DNA of 64,000 nucleotides from the NCBI RefSeq assembly GCF_014692525.1, contig NZ_JACNYL010000004.1, forward strand, positions 62,001-126,000. The letters run 5' to 3'. This document shows positions 9,019 to 17,691 of the stretch, in pieces. Position numbers and translations under genes: made by a program. This DNA comes from Sphingobacterium chuzhouense. GTDB taxonomy: Bacteria; Bacteroidota; Bacteroidia; Sphingobacteriales; Sphingobacteriaceae. The stretch's first letter is position 1. Each line of letters opens with the position of its first letter. The notes beneath the pieces are model-generated. The model searched no databases, was not told where the DNA came from, and worked only from the letters and a program-made list of their open reading frames with translations.

Positions 9019-12000
9019 ATGCCCAAGAAACTCATCCGAAAATTACAAGTTGGATTTGGATTTTCGTTGTTTGTGTTGTTGTTGAGTTCATCTGCTTCCT
9101 ACATCAGTATAAAAACGCAGATGAATAACCGCAGCAAGGTTATCAAAACACAGCGGACAATCGATTCGGTTAATCAGATTTTGATTAATTTACAAAATGT
9201 AGAAACTGGACAACGTGGGTATCTCTTAACAGGAGAAGTGAAGTTTTTAGAACCTTATTATGAAAGTCGGTCTTCCCTACCGACATCTTTATCTGCAACC
9301 CGTGAATTGGCCAAAGATATACCAGAACAATCACGGCGCATAGACAGCATAGAGACGTTAGTAACGACGAGACTGAATCTTTTAAATGAATTGGTTGATT
9401 TAAAAAGAGAGGGAGGAGGTGTTACGGTTGAGCAATTGGAGCGTGGTAAATTGTATATGGATAGCTGCAGGAATATTATTGGCCGCTTTGTGATGGAAGA
9501 AGCTGGTAAGCTCGATTCTCAGACCACTAGAATGCAACGAAACTCAGGGTTGACATCATTTTTTATCATTTTTGCAGCTCTCGCTTCTCTTATCATTACC
9601 ATATTATTCTATCTGCAGATTAGAAATGAATTTCGGAGAAGGGAGAAAATGCAAGAACTGCTCCGTGAAAAAGATGAGGATACGACACACCGTTTGAATA
9701 TTATCCACAATATGGCACAACAGATTGCTAATGGGGATTATTCCGTTAGGCTAGATGATGCTCAAAAGGATACACTTGGCTATATTGCTTCTTCTCTCAA
9801 CGGTATGGCAGCTGCGTTAGAAGAATCGTTTGGAAAGCTCAATGATAACGAGTGGAGACAAACCGGATTAGCTAGAATAAACGATATTTTAACGGGTAAT
9901 AAGACGGAAGAAACAGTTGCCAACGACGCATTGGAGCTGTTGGTTTCTTATACGGAATGCTTAAACGGGGCGGCTTATATATGGGACAAGGGATTGTTGT
10001 CGCTATCAGGCTTTTATGGTTTAGAAGACAACATGAAAAAAGAATATCACCCTGGAGAAGGAATCGTGGGGCAGGTATTTAAAGATAAACGAATGAAAGT
10101 CCTGGAAAATGTGGATGAAAAAGACTACGTTGTTAGTTTTTCTTCAGGAAAGATAAAAGTACATCATCTACTTTGGTTGCCTTTGATAGTGAAAGGGCAG
10201 TGTTTTGGAGTAATTGAGCTGGGCAGTGCTCTACCTTTTGATAAACTCGATACAGAATTTTACCAAGAAGCTTGTCGCAATATTACATTAGAAATATTAG
10301 CGGCCAAAGGAAGAAAGCAGATTCAGACGTTATTGGAAGAAACCCAAGCGCAGGCAGAAGAACTACAAACGCAGCACGCGGAACTAGAAAACCTTAATAC
10401 CGAACTGGAAGCCCAGACACAGAAGTTACAGGCTTCTGAAGAGGAACTGCGTGTCCAGCAGGAAGAGCTTATGCAGTCCAATCAAGAATTGGAAGAGCGT
10501 TCAAAGTTATTGGAGGAAAAAAACCAACTTATTGCCGAACGAAATTTAGATATCCAAAAGAAAGCGGAAGAACTTGCGCTGAGTACAAAATATAAATCCG
10601 AGTTTCTTGCGAATATGTCGCATGAACTTCGGACACCATTAAATTCTATTTTGTTGTTATCTCGATTAATGGTCGAAAATGCCGATGACAATCTAACGGA
10701 GGACCAGATAGAATCGGCTAAAGTTATACAGAGCTCGGGTTCCAGTTTATTGAGTCTTATTGACGAAATTCTGGATTTATCAAAAATAGAAGCCGGGAAG
10801 ATGGAAGTTGAATACGAACATGTGGCATTGACGGATTTAAGGAACGACCTGTTAAATTTGTTTTTGCCGATCGTGGATGAGAAAGGACTTGAATTAATGG
10901 TTGAGCTAGACGAAGGATTACCGAGCTATGTGGAAACAGATCGACTACGGATTGAGCAGGTACTCCGTAATCTACTCTCCAACGCCATTAAATTCACGCC
11001 GAAGGGTCAAGTCGCGTTAACGATATCTCTCCAACAGGACGATCCAAATTATATACAGTTTGTTGTCAAAGATACAGGAATCGGAATTAGCTCCGAGAAT
11101 CAAAAAATTATATTTGAAGCTTTTCAACAAGCAGATGGTTCCACACGACGCAAGTTCGGAGGAACAGGTTTGGGACTATCGATCAGCAGGGAAATTGCGC
11201 GACTACTAGGAGGTGAAATTACGGTTAGCAGTACGCTGGGAGAGGGTAGCACATTCTGTCTGACGGTTCCTGTTCGAAAAGTGTCCGAACCGTTGGTAGC
11301 CACAACCGATACCCTTGTAGAGGACATTACACACGAGGTGGAGGAGATGACCGCTTTAGTTTCTGATACAGCATCCTCGTTAACGATTTCGAATATTCCT
11401 GAAGAGGTTGATGACGATCGCCACGTTATTAAACCGGGAGATAAAGTTATACTTATCGTTGAGGATGATACCGCTTTTGCTAAAGCATTGCTTAAATATG
11501 CACATCAAAATGGATATAAAGGTGTCATCATTGTGCGGGGAGATTGGGCAACAGAAGCAGCTGAAAAATACCAACCGCTGGCCATTTTATTAGATATACA
11601 ACTGCCTGTGAAAGATGGGTGGCAGGTGATGGATGAAATCAAAAGTAATCCAAAAACCAGACATATTCCGGTACATATTATGTCATCGTTGGAAGTGAAG
11701 AGGGAAAGTTTATCTAAAGGGGCTATAGACTTTATAAATAAACCCATTGCTATAGAGCAGATCGGACAAATGTTCCGCAAAATAGAAGATGCACTTACCC
11801 AGAATCCGAAAAAGGTATTGATTGTCGAAGAAAATCCTAAACATGCAACTGCACTGTCCTATTTTCTCAGTAATTTTAACATTATATCGGAAATTAAAAA
11901 CAACGTGGAAGACAGTATCCGTGCACTAATGTCTGATAATGTTAACTGCGTAATTTTGGATATGGGGGTGCCCGATGACACAGGATATGAAACTTTGGAG

Positions 12001-12615
12001 GCTATTAAGCAAAAAGAAGGATTGGAGAACTTGCCGATTATTATTTTCACTGGGAAAAATTTATCGCAGGCGGAAGAGTTGAAAATAAAACAGTATGCCC
12101 ATTCGATTGTTATAAAAACGGCACATTCTTTCCAACGTATTTTGGATGAAGTGGGATTATTTCTCCATTTGGTAGAGGAGAGTAATTTGGAGCCCGAGAA
12201 AAGAAAGACCAGCAAGCTAGGATCTCTTAATGAGGTGTTAAATGGCAAAACGGTATTGATTGCAGATGATGATGTGCGAAATATTTTTTCGTTAACGAAG
12301 ACATTGGAGCATTATCAAATGCGTGTGATTTCGGCAATAGATGGAAAAGAAGCGTTGCAGCAATTGGAAAAACATCCGGAGATATCGGTTATCTTAATGG
12401 ATATGATGATGCCTGAAATGGATGGTTACGAAACAATCAGGCAAATTAGGAACATGCGTGATTATACGAAGTTGCCGATTATCGCCGTAACAGCTAAAGC
12501 GATGACGGGCGATCGCGAAAAATGTATTAAAGCGGGAGCATCGGATTATATTTCCAAACCGGTCGATAAAGACCAATTGTTATCCCTATTGAGGGTATGG
12601 TTGTACGAGAACTAA
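9019..12615 (+). CDS. giant hybrid histidine kinase (CHASE3-HAMP-GAF-HisKA-HATPase-REC x3)
   Basis: Inner-membrane sensor kinase of 1198 residues. Order: TM1 (about 10-32), periplasmic CHASE3 domain (QNVETGQRGYLLTGE; to about 180), TM2 (about 180-203), HAMP (205-275), GAF (285-430), a long Glu/Gln-rich coiled coil (435-525), HisKA with His535 (SHELRTPLNS), HATPase (to about 765), then three receivers with acceptors Asp859 (LLDIQLP), Asp981 (ILDMGVP) and Asp1128 (LMDMMMPEMDG). The middle receiver is the most divergent and may be regulatory. It lies in an operon with the REC-PAS kinase, a lone receiver, CheR and CheB. The signal is unknown; CHASE3 domains sense extracellular cues. Confidence 0.93.
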   Translation: MPKKLIRKLQVGFGFSLFVLLLSSSASYISIKTQMNNRSKVIKTQRTIDSVNQILINLQNVETGQRGYLLTGEVKFLEPYYESRSSLPTSLSATRELAKDIPEQSRRIDSIETLVTTRLNLLNELVDLKREGGGVTVEQLERGKLYMDSCRNIIGRFVMEEAGKLDSQTTRMQRNSGLTSFFIIFAALASLIITILFYLQIRNEFRRREKMQELLREKDEDTTHRLNIIHNMAQQIANGDYSVRLDDAQKDTLGYIASSLNGMAAALEESFGKLNDNEWRQTGLARINDILTGNKTEETVANDALELLVSYTECLNGAAYIWDKGLLSLSGFYGLEDNMKKEYHPGEGIVGQVFKDKRMKVLENVDEKDYVVSFSSGKIKVHHLLWLPLIVKGQCFGVIELGSALPFDKLDTEFYQEACRNITLEILAAKGRKQIQTLLEETQAQAEELQTQHAELENLNTELEAQTQKLQASEEELRVQQEELMQSNQELEERSKLLEEKNQLIAERNLDIQKKAEELALSTKYKSEFLANMSHELRTPLNSILLLSRLMVENADDNLTEDQIESAKVIQSSGSSLLSLIDEILDLSKIEAGKMEVEYEHVALTDLRNDLLNLFLPIVDEKGLELMVELDEGLPSYVETDRLRIEQVLRNLLSNAIKFTPKGQVALTISLQQDDPNYIQFVVKDTGIGISSENQKIIFEAFQQADGSTRRKFGGTGLGLSISREIARLLGGEITVSSTLGEGSTFCLTVPVRKVSEPLVATTDTLVEDITHEVEEMTALVSDTASSLTISNIPEEVDDDRHVIKPGDKVILIVEDDTAFAKALLKYAHQNGYKGVIIVRGDWATEAAEKYQPLAILLDIQLPVKDGWQVMDEIKSNPKTRHIPVHIMSSLEVKRESLSKGAIDFINKPIAIEQIGQMFRKIEDALTQNPKKVLIVEENPKHATALSYFLSNFNIISEIKNNVEDSIRALMSDNVNCVILDMGVPDDTGYETLEAIKQKEGLENLPIIIFTGKNLSQAEELKIKQYAHSIVIKTAHSFQRILDEVGLFLHLVEESNLEPEKRKTSKLGSLNEVLNGKTVLIADDDVRNIFSLTKTLEHYQMRVISAIDGKEALQQLEKHPEISVILMDMMMPEMDGYETIRQIRNMRDYTKLPIIAVTAKAMTGDREKCIKAGASDYISKPVDKDQLLSLLRVWLYEN

Positions 12616-12629
12616 CGTTGGAACTAAAT

Positions 12630-13007
12630 ATGAAAATGAAGACGCAAAAGGTAATCTTGCTCGTAGATGATGATATTAGGAACATTTTCGCTTTACAGTT
12701 AACGTTGAAAGCAAGAAAATATAATTTCGTGTCCACTCAAAATGCCATGGAAGGTTTGCAACTTTTGCAATCCAATCCAGAAATAGGCCTGGTTTTGTTG
12801 GATATGATGATGCCTGAAATGGACGGATACGAAGCTATAAAACAAATTCGGAGTTCGGATGTATACGGAAGCGTTCCGATTGTCGCTGTCACGGCGAACG
12901 CGATGAGTGGCGATAAAGAAAAATGTATAGCGGCTGGGGCGGATAATTATATCGCGAAGCCAATTGATGTGGATAGGTTAATGAAAGTTATTGAGGAGCT
13001 GTTATAG
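12630..13007 (+). CDS. single-domain response regulator
   Basis: A 125-residue stand-alone receiver with the acid pair in LLVDDD, acceptor Asp58 (LLDMMMPEMDG), the Thr of VAVTANAM and the Lys of AKPID. It closely resembles the third receiver of the preceding hybrid kinase, so it may have split from a hybrid kinase. With no output domain it probably shuttles phosphate. The ATG at 12630 comes 14 bases after the hybrid kinase stop; an in-frame TTG/ATG region upstream overlaps that gene and is not favoured. Confidence 0.92.
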   Translation: MKMKTQKVILLVDDDIRNIFALQLTLKARKYNFVSTQNAMEGLQLLQSNPEIGLVLLDMMMPEMDGYEAIKQIRSSDVYGSVPIVAVTANAMSGDKEKCIAAGADNYIAKPIDVDRLMKVIEELL

Positions 13008-13832
13008 ATGATTGAGCTGGATATCGTGAAAAACGATGATATGGAGATGTTATTAAAGGATATTTCTCATTTATATGGTTATGACTTTACCCAATATAGT
13101 AAGGCATCTTTAAAGAGGCGCCTCAACAGAATCTGTATGCTCGATAAGTTCGCGAGCTTTGCAGAACTGAGGTATAGGCTTATCCATGATGGAGATTACC
13201 TATCACGTTTTATTGAAGAAATAACGGTTAACGTGACCGAAATGTTCCGAGACCCACACTTTTATGCCACATTACGACATCATATTTTACCTATTTTAGG
13301 AACATATCCATTTATTCGTATTTGGGTTGCTGGTTGCTCAACAGGTGAAGAAGCTTATTCGTTGGCGATATTGTTAAAGGAAACAAATTTATTTGATAAA
13401 ACGTTGATTTACGCTACGGATATTAATCCAAGCGTGCTCGAAAAGGCTTCCAAAGGTATTTTTCCGTTGAACCATATGAAACAGTATTCCAGAAACTATA
13501 TTTTATCTGGTGGAAAAAAGGATTTTTCTTCTTACTATGTTTCGATGTATGATGTCGCAAAATTCCATTCTGAATTAAGTAGTAAAATGATATTTTCTAC
13601 CCATAATTTAGTGTCAGACTCTTCGTTTAACGAATTTCAGCTTATTTTATGTCGAAACGTTCTTATTTATTTTGATAAAGACCTTCAAAACAAGGTGTTT
13701 AAACTTTTTGACGATAGCCTTCAACCTCTTGGTTTTTTGGCGTTAGGAGCTAAAGAAACGCTTCGGTTCTCCAACGTAGAACATCGATATAAACAGTGGA
13801 ATGAGGATCGAATTTGGAAAAAAACATCCTAG
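13008..13832 (+). CDS. cheR: CheR-type protein-glutamate methyltransferase
   Basis: SAM-dependent methyltransferase of 274 residues. An alpha-helical N-terminal CheR domain ending in the typical VNVTEMFRD (about 75-82) is followed by the SAM-binding core with GCSTGEEAYSLAI (109-121), ATDINPSVLEKA and the LILCRNVLIYFD motif. In chemotaxis it methylates receptors, but no receptor, CheA, CheW or flagellar gene is in the window, so here it may methylate a kinase or another adaptor. The ATG directly abuts the stop of the lone receiver. Confidence 0.92.
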   Translation: MIELDIVKNDDMEMLLKDISHLYGYDFTQYSKASLKRRLNRICMLDKFASFAELRYRLIHDGDYLSRFIEEITVNVTEMFRDPHFYATLRHHILPILGTYPFIRIWVAGCSTGEEAYSLAILLKETNLFDKTLIYATDINPSVLEKASKGIFPLNHMKQYSRNYILSGGKKDFSSYYVSMYDVAKFHSELSSKMIFSTHNLVSDSSFNEFQLILCRNVLIYFDKDLQNKVFKLFDDSLQPLGFLALGAKETLRFSNVEHRYKQWNEDRIWKKTS

Positions 13833-13837
13833 TATAC

Positions 13838-14419
13838 ATGATGAATAGAAAGACAACGGAGATTTTATTGATAGGTGGTTCTGCGGGAAGTATTAGTGTC
13901 CTTTTAGAGGTATTACCTCATCTTAACAATCGCCTTTCTTTTCCAATTATGGTAGTTGTTCATCGTAAGGCACATCCCGAAAGTATATTGGAGGGATTGC
14001 TAGGATTTCGTAGCCGGTTACCGGTGGAAGAAGCTTATGATAAAATGACGCTGAAAGCAAGCTATGTTTATTTGGTACCGGCAGATTATCATCTGCTATT
14101 TGAGGACAAACAGACGGTATCTTTGGATTGTTCGGAGAAAGTCAATTATTCCAGACCCTCTATAGATGTCACGTTCCAGTCTGCGGCTCAAACATTTATG
14201 GAGCATACTGCTGCGCTGTTGCTGTCAGGTGCTAATACCGATGGTCTGGAAGGTCTCCGTTGTATAACCCAACGACGGGGTACAGTGCTTGTTCAGGATC
14301 CTGATACGGCTGAAATAGCCTATATGCCTCAGCAGGCTCTTCTTAATATACAGGCCGATGCTGTTTTAAAACCGGAAGAAATGGCTTCCTTTATCAATCA
14401 GTTAAGTACGGACTATTAA
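13838..14419 (+). CDS. cheB: CheB-type methylesterase domain protein
   Basis: A stand-alone CheB catalytic domain without the usual N-terminal receiver. The serine-protease-like triad is visible: Ser in IGGSAGS (S14 counted from the ATG at 13841), His in VVVHRKAHPES (H41) and Asp in SGANTDGLEG (D134). It would remove methyl groups or deamidate Gln on the CheR target. Two adjacent ATGs (13838 and 13841) lie 5 and 8 bases after cheR; a longer frame from a TTG at 13814 overlaps cheR and is unlikely. Confidence 0.9.
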   Translation: MMNRKTTEILLIGGSAGSISVLLEVLPHLNNRLSFPIMVVVHRKAHPESILEGLLGFRSRLPVEEAYDKMTLKASYVYLVPADYHLLFEDKQTVSLDCSEKVNYSRPSIDVTFQSAAQTFMEHTAALLLSGANTDGLEGLRCITQRRGTVLVQDPDTAEIAYMPQQALLNIQADAVLKPEEMASFINQLSTDY

Positions 14420-14432
14420 CTTTTATAATACC

Positions 14433-14801
14433 ATGAAGAACAAAACAATACTTGTATTTGATGATGATACCAATATTTTGGACGTTTTTACGATTGTCCT
14501 CGAGGCCTCGGGATATCATGTAGAAATTTCCGAAACCTCTCATAATATTTTGGAACGGGTTAAAGAAGTAAGCCCGGATATGATTATTATGGATAATTGG
14601 ATTCCCAATATTGGAGGGGTAAAGGCCACGCAAATACTGAAAAGTGAGCCTGCTTTTAGGCATATACCAGTTATTTATTGTTCAGCAAACAATGATGTAA
14701 GTTCCCTTGCAGAGCAGGCCGGTGCGGAGGCATACCTTGCTAAGCCGTTTGATCTGGATGAATTGGAAAATAAAGTAGCAGACTTGCTTCGAAACGTTTG
14801 A
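14433..14801 (+). CDS. single-domain response regulator
   Basis: A 122-residue receiver with VFDDD, acceptor Asp54 (IIMDNWIPN) and the Lys of LAKPFDLDE. The residues after the acceptor are NWIPN rather than the usual xxMP, a modest departure. No output domain is present. It lies 13 bases after cheB and closes the signalling run. It probably receives phosphate from one of the two kinases upstream. Confidence 0.9.
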   Translation: MKNKTILVFDDDTNILDVFTIVLEASGYHVEISETSHNILERVKEVSPDMIIMDNWIPNIGGVKATQILKSEPAFRHIPVIYCSANNDVSSLAEQAGAEAYLAKPFDLDELENKVADLLRNV

Positions 14802-14824
14802 GCTGCTTAAGGTGTTCTATAATT

Positions 14825-17053
14825 ATGACTATAATAGAGAACAATAAAAAGTTGCTACAATGGCTACTACGGCTTTTGGTATTATTGCTGTATAGTACTA
14901 TTCATCCTGTTGCTCAATCCCAAGATTCGCTTCTTTATTCCCAACAAGTCATTTGGAAAGAGCGACAAGCTCAAGTGCAGCATTGGAAAGAGGTACAGGA
15001 TACGATTTCAACTACTGTAGATAGTATTAAAAAAAGTCTTTTTTTCGAGCGTGGTACGCTCGATTCCACGGAGTTAGATAGCACTTTGATTTTTCTAGGC
15101 ACGAAAAAGAAACAGATTTCACAGTATATCTATGATATTAAAATAGCTCGAACCACATGGTTGGCGGCATCAACCCAGGCGCAGGTCGAAGAAGACAGTT
15201 TGGCGGAAGGCGACAGCTTGAATGTGGAAGAACTGCTTGGAACGGATTCCGTCGAAAAAATAACGAAAGATTTGATAGACACATTGCCACAGCTAATTCG
15301 GGGCTATGAAAGGTTGATTGGCGATGTGGTTTATTTGGAAAGATGGTTCGGACGTCAACAAGCAGAAATAGGGGTAGCTGATGTAGATTCTGGCATCGTT
15401 CAGATGCATCCTGTCCGCCACCACATGGTGCGGACGGCGCAGGCCAATTTAGGAAAAGACGGTTCCTCTTCGGGTTTTTTCGACTATCCTGCCTGGAGTA
15501 GTCGGCTCTTTTTAATCCTAATAAGCTTGCTTTATTTTTATTGGATGTATAAATTGGGACGTAAAACAGAACAGGGGAACGAGGAATTTCGTTTATATCA
15601 GAACGATCCGTTATGGATTCCGTTTTTAAAAGCCTCTATTTTCTTTTTAGTCTTATTGCCCTTTGCCTCCTTTTCTGTACCAGTGCTTATTCTCGAAAGC
15701 AGCTATTTTCTTGTTTTTATTTTTCTTTATATTATCTTATTTAAAGAGCTTTCGACATTTAAACGTAAGGTACTAGGGCTAATTTTCATTTCCTACATCA
15801 TACTGATAACTGCAAATCTCTTTTTATCTGCATTATGGTGGACGAAGGCTTTAGCCATATTGGCTAACGTCTTCAATATAGCTGTAGTTTGGTCTATGGG
15901 ACGCCGAACGGATGTCGACAATCCAATAGGATATATCCACCGATATGCTCGTTGGCTGATTATATTAGGACATTTCCTTGCCATTGTGCTAAATGCAATG
16001 GGGTATGTTAGCTTTGCACGTATGTGGAGTTTGGCGGCGGGTATTGGATTGTTACAAGTTATCTCGTTACGTGCGGTACGCGAAATGTTGCTTCACGATA
16101 TTGAAAAGCAGTATGAAAGAGCTAAGCCTGAAGCGATGTTTCGTCGTTTTGATGTGAAGCGGATGCTGTTGAGCTTTGAACGCTTATTCCGTTTTTGTTC
16201 CGTCTTGTTGATTGTGTTAGTATTGTTGAACAATTTTCACCTCGTTCGCGAAGCGAGTGCGTTGTTGGACCGTTTACTCATGACTGAACACAAAGTTGGA
16301 GGTATAACGTTCGCCTATGGTAATCTTTTGCTCGCAGCTGCGGTTATTTGGCTGGCAAACTGGTTTCAGAAAAACTTGAAAAATTTGCTCGACGATACAA
16401 CGCCTAGAGACGAATTGCAGGTACGAAAGATGACGTTATTCCCTTTATTCAGATTGCTTATCATTGTCATCGGCTTTTTGATAGGTATCAGCATATTAGG
16501 ACTTGGCATGGATAAACTGACGGTTATCATTGGTGCCTTGAGCGTTGGGATAGGATTGGGATTACAGAACGTCATCAATAATTTTGTATCGGGTATTATT
16601 CTGGTTTTCGAAAAACCTTTCAAGATTGGGGATTATGTGGAATTAGCGGATAAAAAAGGACAGGTGAGGGAAATTGGGATTCGTTCCAGTACATTACTGA
16701 CTGATGAAGGGGCTCGCGTAATTATTCCAAATGGCGATCTGCTTTCGGGAAGATTAGTCAATTGGACGTTTAGAGAGGCGGATATTCGTGTGAATTTCAA
16801 ATTGACAGTAGACAATACTATTCCTATTGAAGAAATCAAGAAAGAACTGAAAACAAAGCTTACAAGTTTTGAAGAGATAGACCGGTCTATTCCTATGAAA
16901 ATATATACCAAGGAAATTACAGCAGATAACTATCAGCTTGGTATTCAGGTTGGCATTAAACATGTTCGTTATATTGAACGCTTTCGAAGCCGATTTTTAG
17001 AATCTTTTAAGCAAGATATGGATACTCGAGGAGTTAAGGTATCCTCGAGCTAG
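14825..17053 (+). CDS. large MscS-family mechanosensitive channel
   Basis: A 742-residue channel that would open on membrane stretch and release solutes after hypo-osmotic shock. It has a cleavable signal (to about residue 32), a soluble region to about 215, many hydrophobic helices between 220 and 560, then the conserved MscS core with the pore helix (IGALSVGIGLGLQNVINNFV), FEKPFKIGDYV and the beta domain (IPNGDLLSGRLVNWT). The architecture matches the MscK/YjeP-like long forms. The ATG at 14825 is preferred; an in-frame TTG at 14798 overlaps the receiver. It is on the same strand as the signalling genes and may respond to them. Confidence 0.9.
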   Translation: MTIIENNKKLLQWLLRLLVLLLYSTIHPVAQSQDSLLYSQQVIWKERQAQVQHWKEVQDTISTTVDSIKKSLFFERGTLDSTELDSTLIFLGTKKKQISQYIYDIKIARTTWLAASTQAQVEEDSLAEGDSLNVEELLGTDSVEKITKDLIDTLPQLIRGYERLIGDVVYLERWFGRQQAEIGVADVDSGIVQMHPVRHHMVRTAQANLGKDGSSSGFFDYPAWSSRLFLILISLLYFYWMYKLGRKTEQGNEEFRLYQNDPLWIPFLKASIFFLVLLPFASFSVPVLILESSYFLVFIFLYIILFKELSTFKRKVLGLIFISYIILITANLFLSALWWTKALAILANVFNIAVVWSMGRRTDVDNPIGYIHRYARWLIILGHFLAIVLNAMGYVSFARMWSLAAGIGLLQVISLRAVREMLLHDIEKQYERAKPEAMFRRFDVKRMLLSFERLFRFCSVLLIVLVLLNNFHLVREASALLDRLLMTEHKVGGITFAYGNLLLAAAVIWLANWFQKNLKNLLDDTTPRDELQVRKMTLFPLFRLLIIVIGFLIGISILGLGMDKLTVIIGALSVGIGLGLQNVINNFVSGIILVFEKPFKIGDYVELADKKGQVREIGIRSSTLLTDEGARVIIPNGDLLSGRLVNWTFREADIRVNFKLTVDNTIPIEEIKKELKTKLTSFEEIDRSIPMKIYTKEITADNYQLGIQVGIKHVRYIERFRSRFLESFKQDMDTRGVKVSSS

Positions 17054-17087
17054 GATATGCATTTATTTAAGAATTTCCTTATCCAAT

Positions 17088-17486
17088 TTAAATTAATTGT
17101 GAATCTCTTCCCATGGGATTGGTGCCTGGCTCTACCGTTGGATCCCGGTTTATATTAGGCTCGGGGGTTGAGAGTTCATTAATTTCAGGCTCTGCATCGG
17201 GGTTAATCTCGTCAATATCGGGATTGGGCGCTTCGAGGGGATCAATGTCCGGTTGCTCATTGGGTTGGTTTTCATCTATCTCGTCCAACTCCGGTTCTTC
17301 ACGTTCAAGCGGATCTACGTCCGGTTGCTCTGGAGGGAGGTTCTCAATGCCCTTCTCATCATCAGGAATAATTTCCTCTTCCGGTAAATTTTCGTCACCT
17401 CCGCGATTTGGAGTGGTTGGATCTACTAATGCAAAAGCTACGATAGGACCTTGTTCTTTCATAGCAAAAAGATTTTGTGTTTTCAT
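17088..17486 (-). CDS. acidic proline-rich repeat protein, function unknown
   Basis: The 132-residue product is dominated by Asp, Glu, Pro and Asn. Imperfect repeats of the form EQPDxDPLE...ELDEID (about residues 52-72 and 76-98) fill the middle, with decayed copies (EPEINEL, EPNIN) after them. It has no signal peptide or membrane helix and is probably disordered. It may bind cations or be a surface or stress filler protein; nothing shows which. Convergent with the MscS gene. The long plus-strand frame through it is an artefact of the repeat. Confidence 0.6.
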   Translation of the reverse strand: MKTQNLFAMKEQGPIVAFALVDPTTPNRGGDENLPEEEIIPDDEKGIENLPPEQPDVDPLEREEPELDEIDENQPNEQPDIDPLEAPNPDIDEINPDAEPEINELSTPEPNINRDPTVEPGTNPMGRDSQLI

Positions 17487-17556
17487 CTAATTGTTTTTTT
17501 AATTGTTAATATTATTTACGACTCTGTTTTATTATTTTTCTTTTATTGATGTATTA

Positions 17557-17577
17557 ATTGAACCTATTCTGTTCAAT
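17557..17577. promoter_or_regulatory. inverted repeat upstream of the acidic repeat gene
   Basis: ATTGAAC and GTTCAAT form a perfect 7-bp inverted repeat with a 7-base spacer, 70 bases before the start of the minus-strand gene at 17486. It could be an operator; no binding protein can be named. Confidence 0.35.
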
Positions 17578-17635
17578 ATAGTTGCAGAGATAAATACCCG
17601 AAAAACAAAATAAATACTCTTGGCCTTTACAAGAG

Positions 17636-17664
17636 AAAAGACCCGCCTGTTGGTGGGTCTTTTT
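17636..17664 (-). terminator. terminator of the universal stress protein gene
   Basis: A 12-bp stem with one G-T pair (AAAAGACCCGCC / GGTGGGTCTTTT) and a TGTT loop. Read on the minus strand it follows the stop at 17692 and is followed by T-rich sequence. Confidence 0.85.
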
Positions 17665-17691
17665 AGTTTACATCCATTAATAGATTTTATA

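Noticed and set aside
11408..11593. 61-residue plus-strand frame inside the hybrid kinase
   Set aside because: Out of frame with receiver 1 and without a plausible start signal or motif.
17113..17490. 125-residue plus-strand frame rich in Ser and Gly
   Set aside because: It is the exact antisense of the acidic repeat gene; the Ser/Gly composition follows from the repeated Asp/Glu/Pro codons on the other strand.
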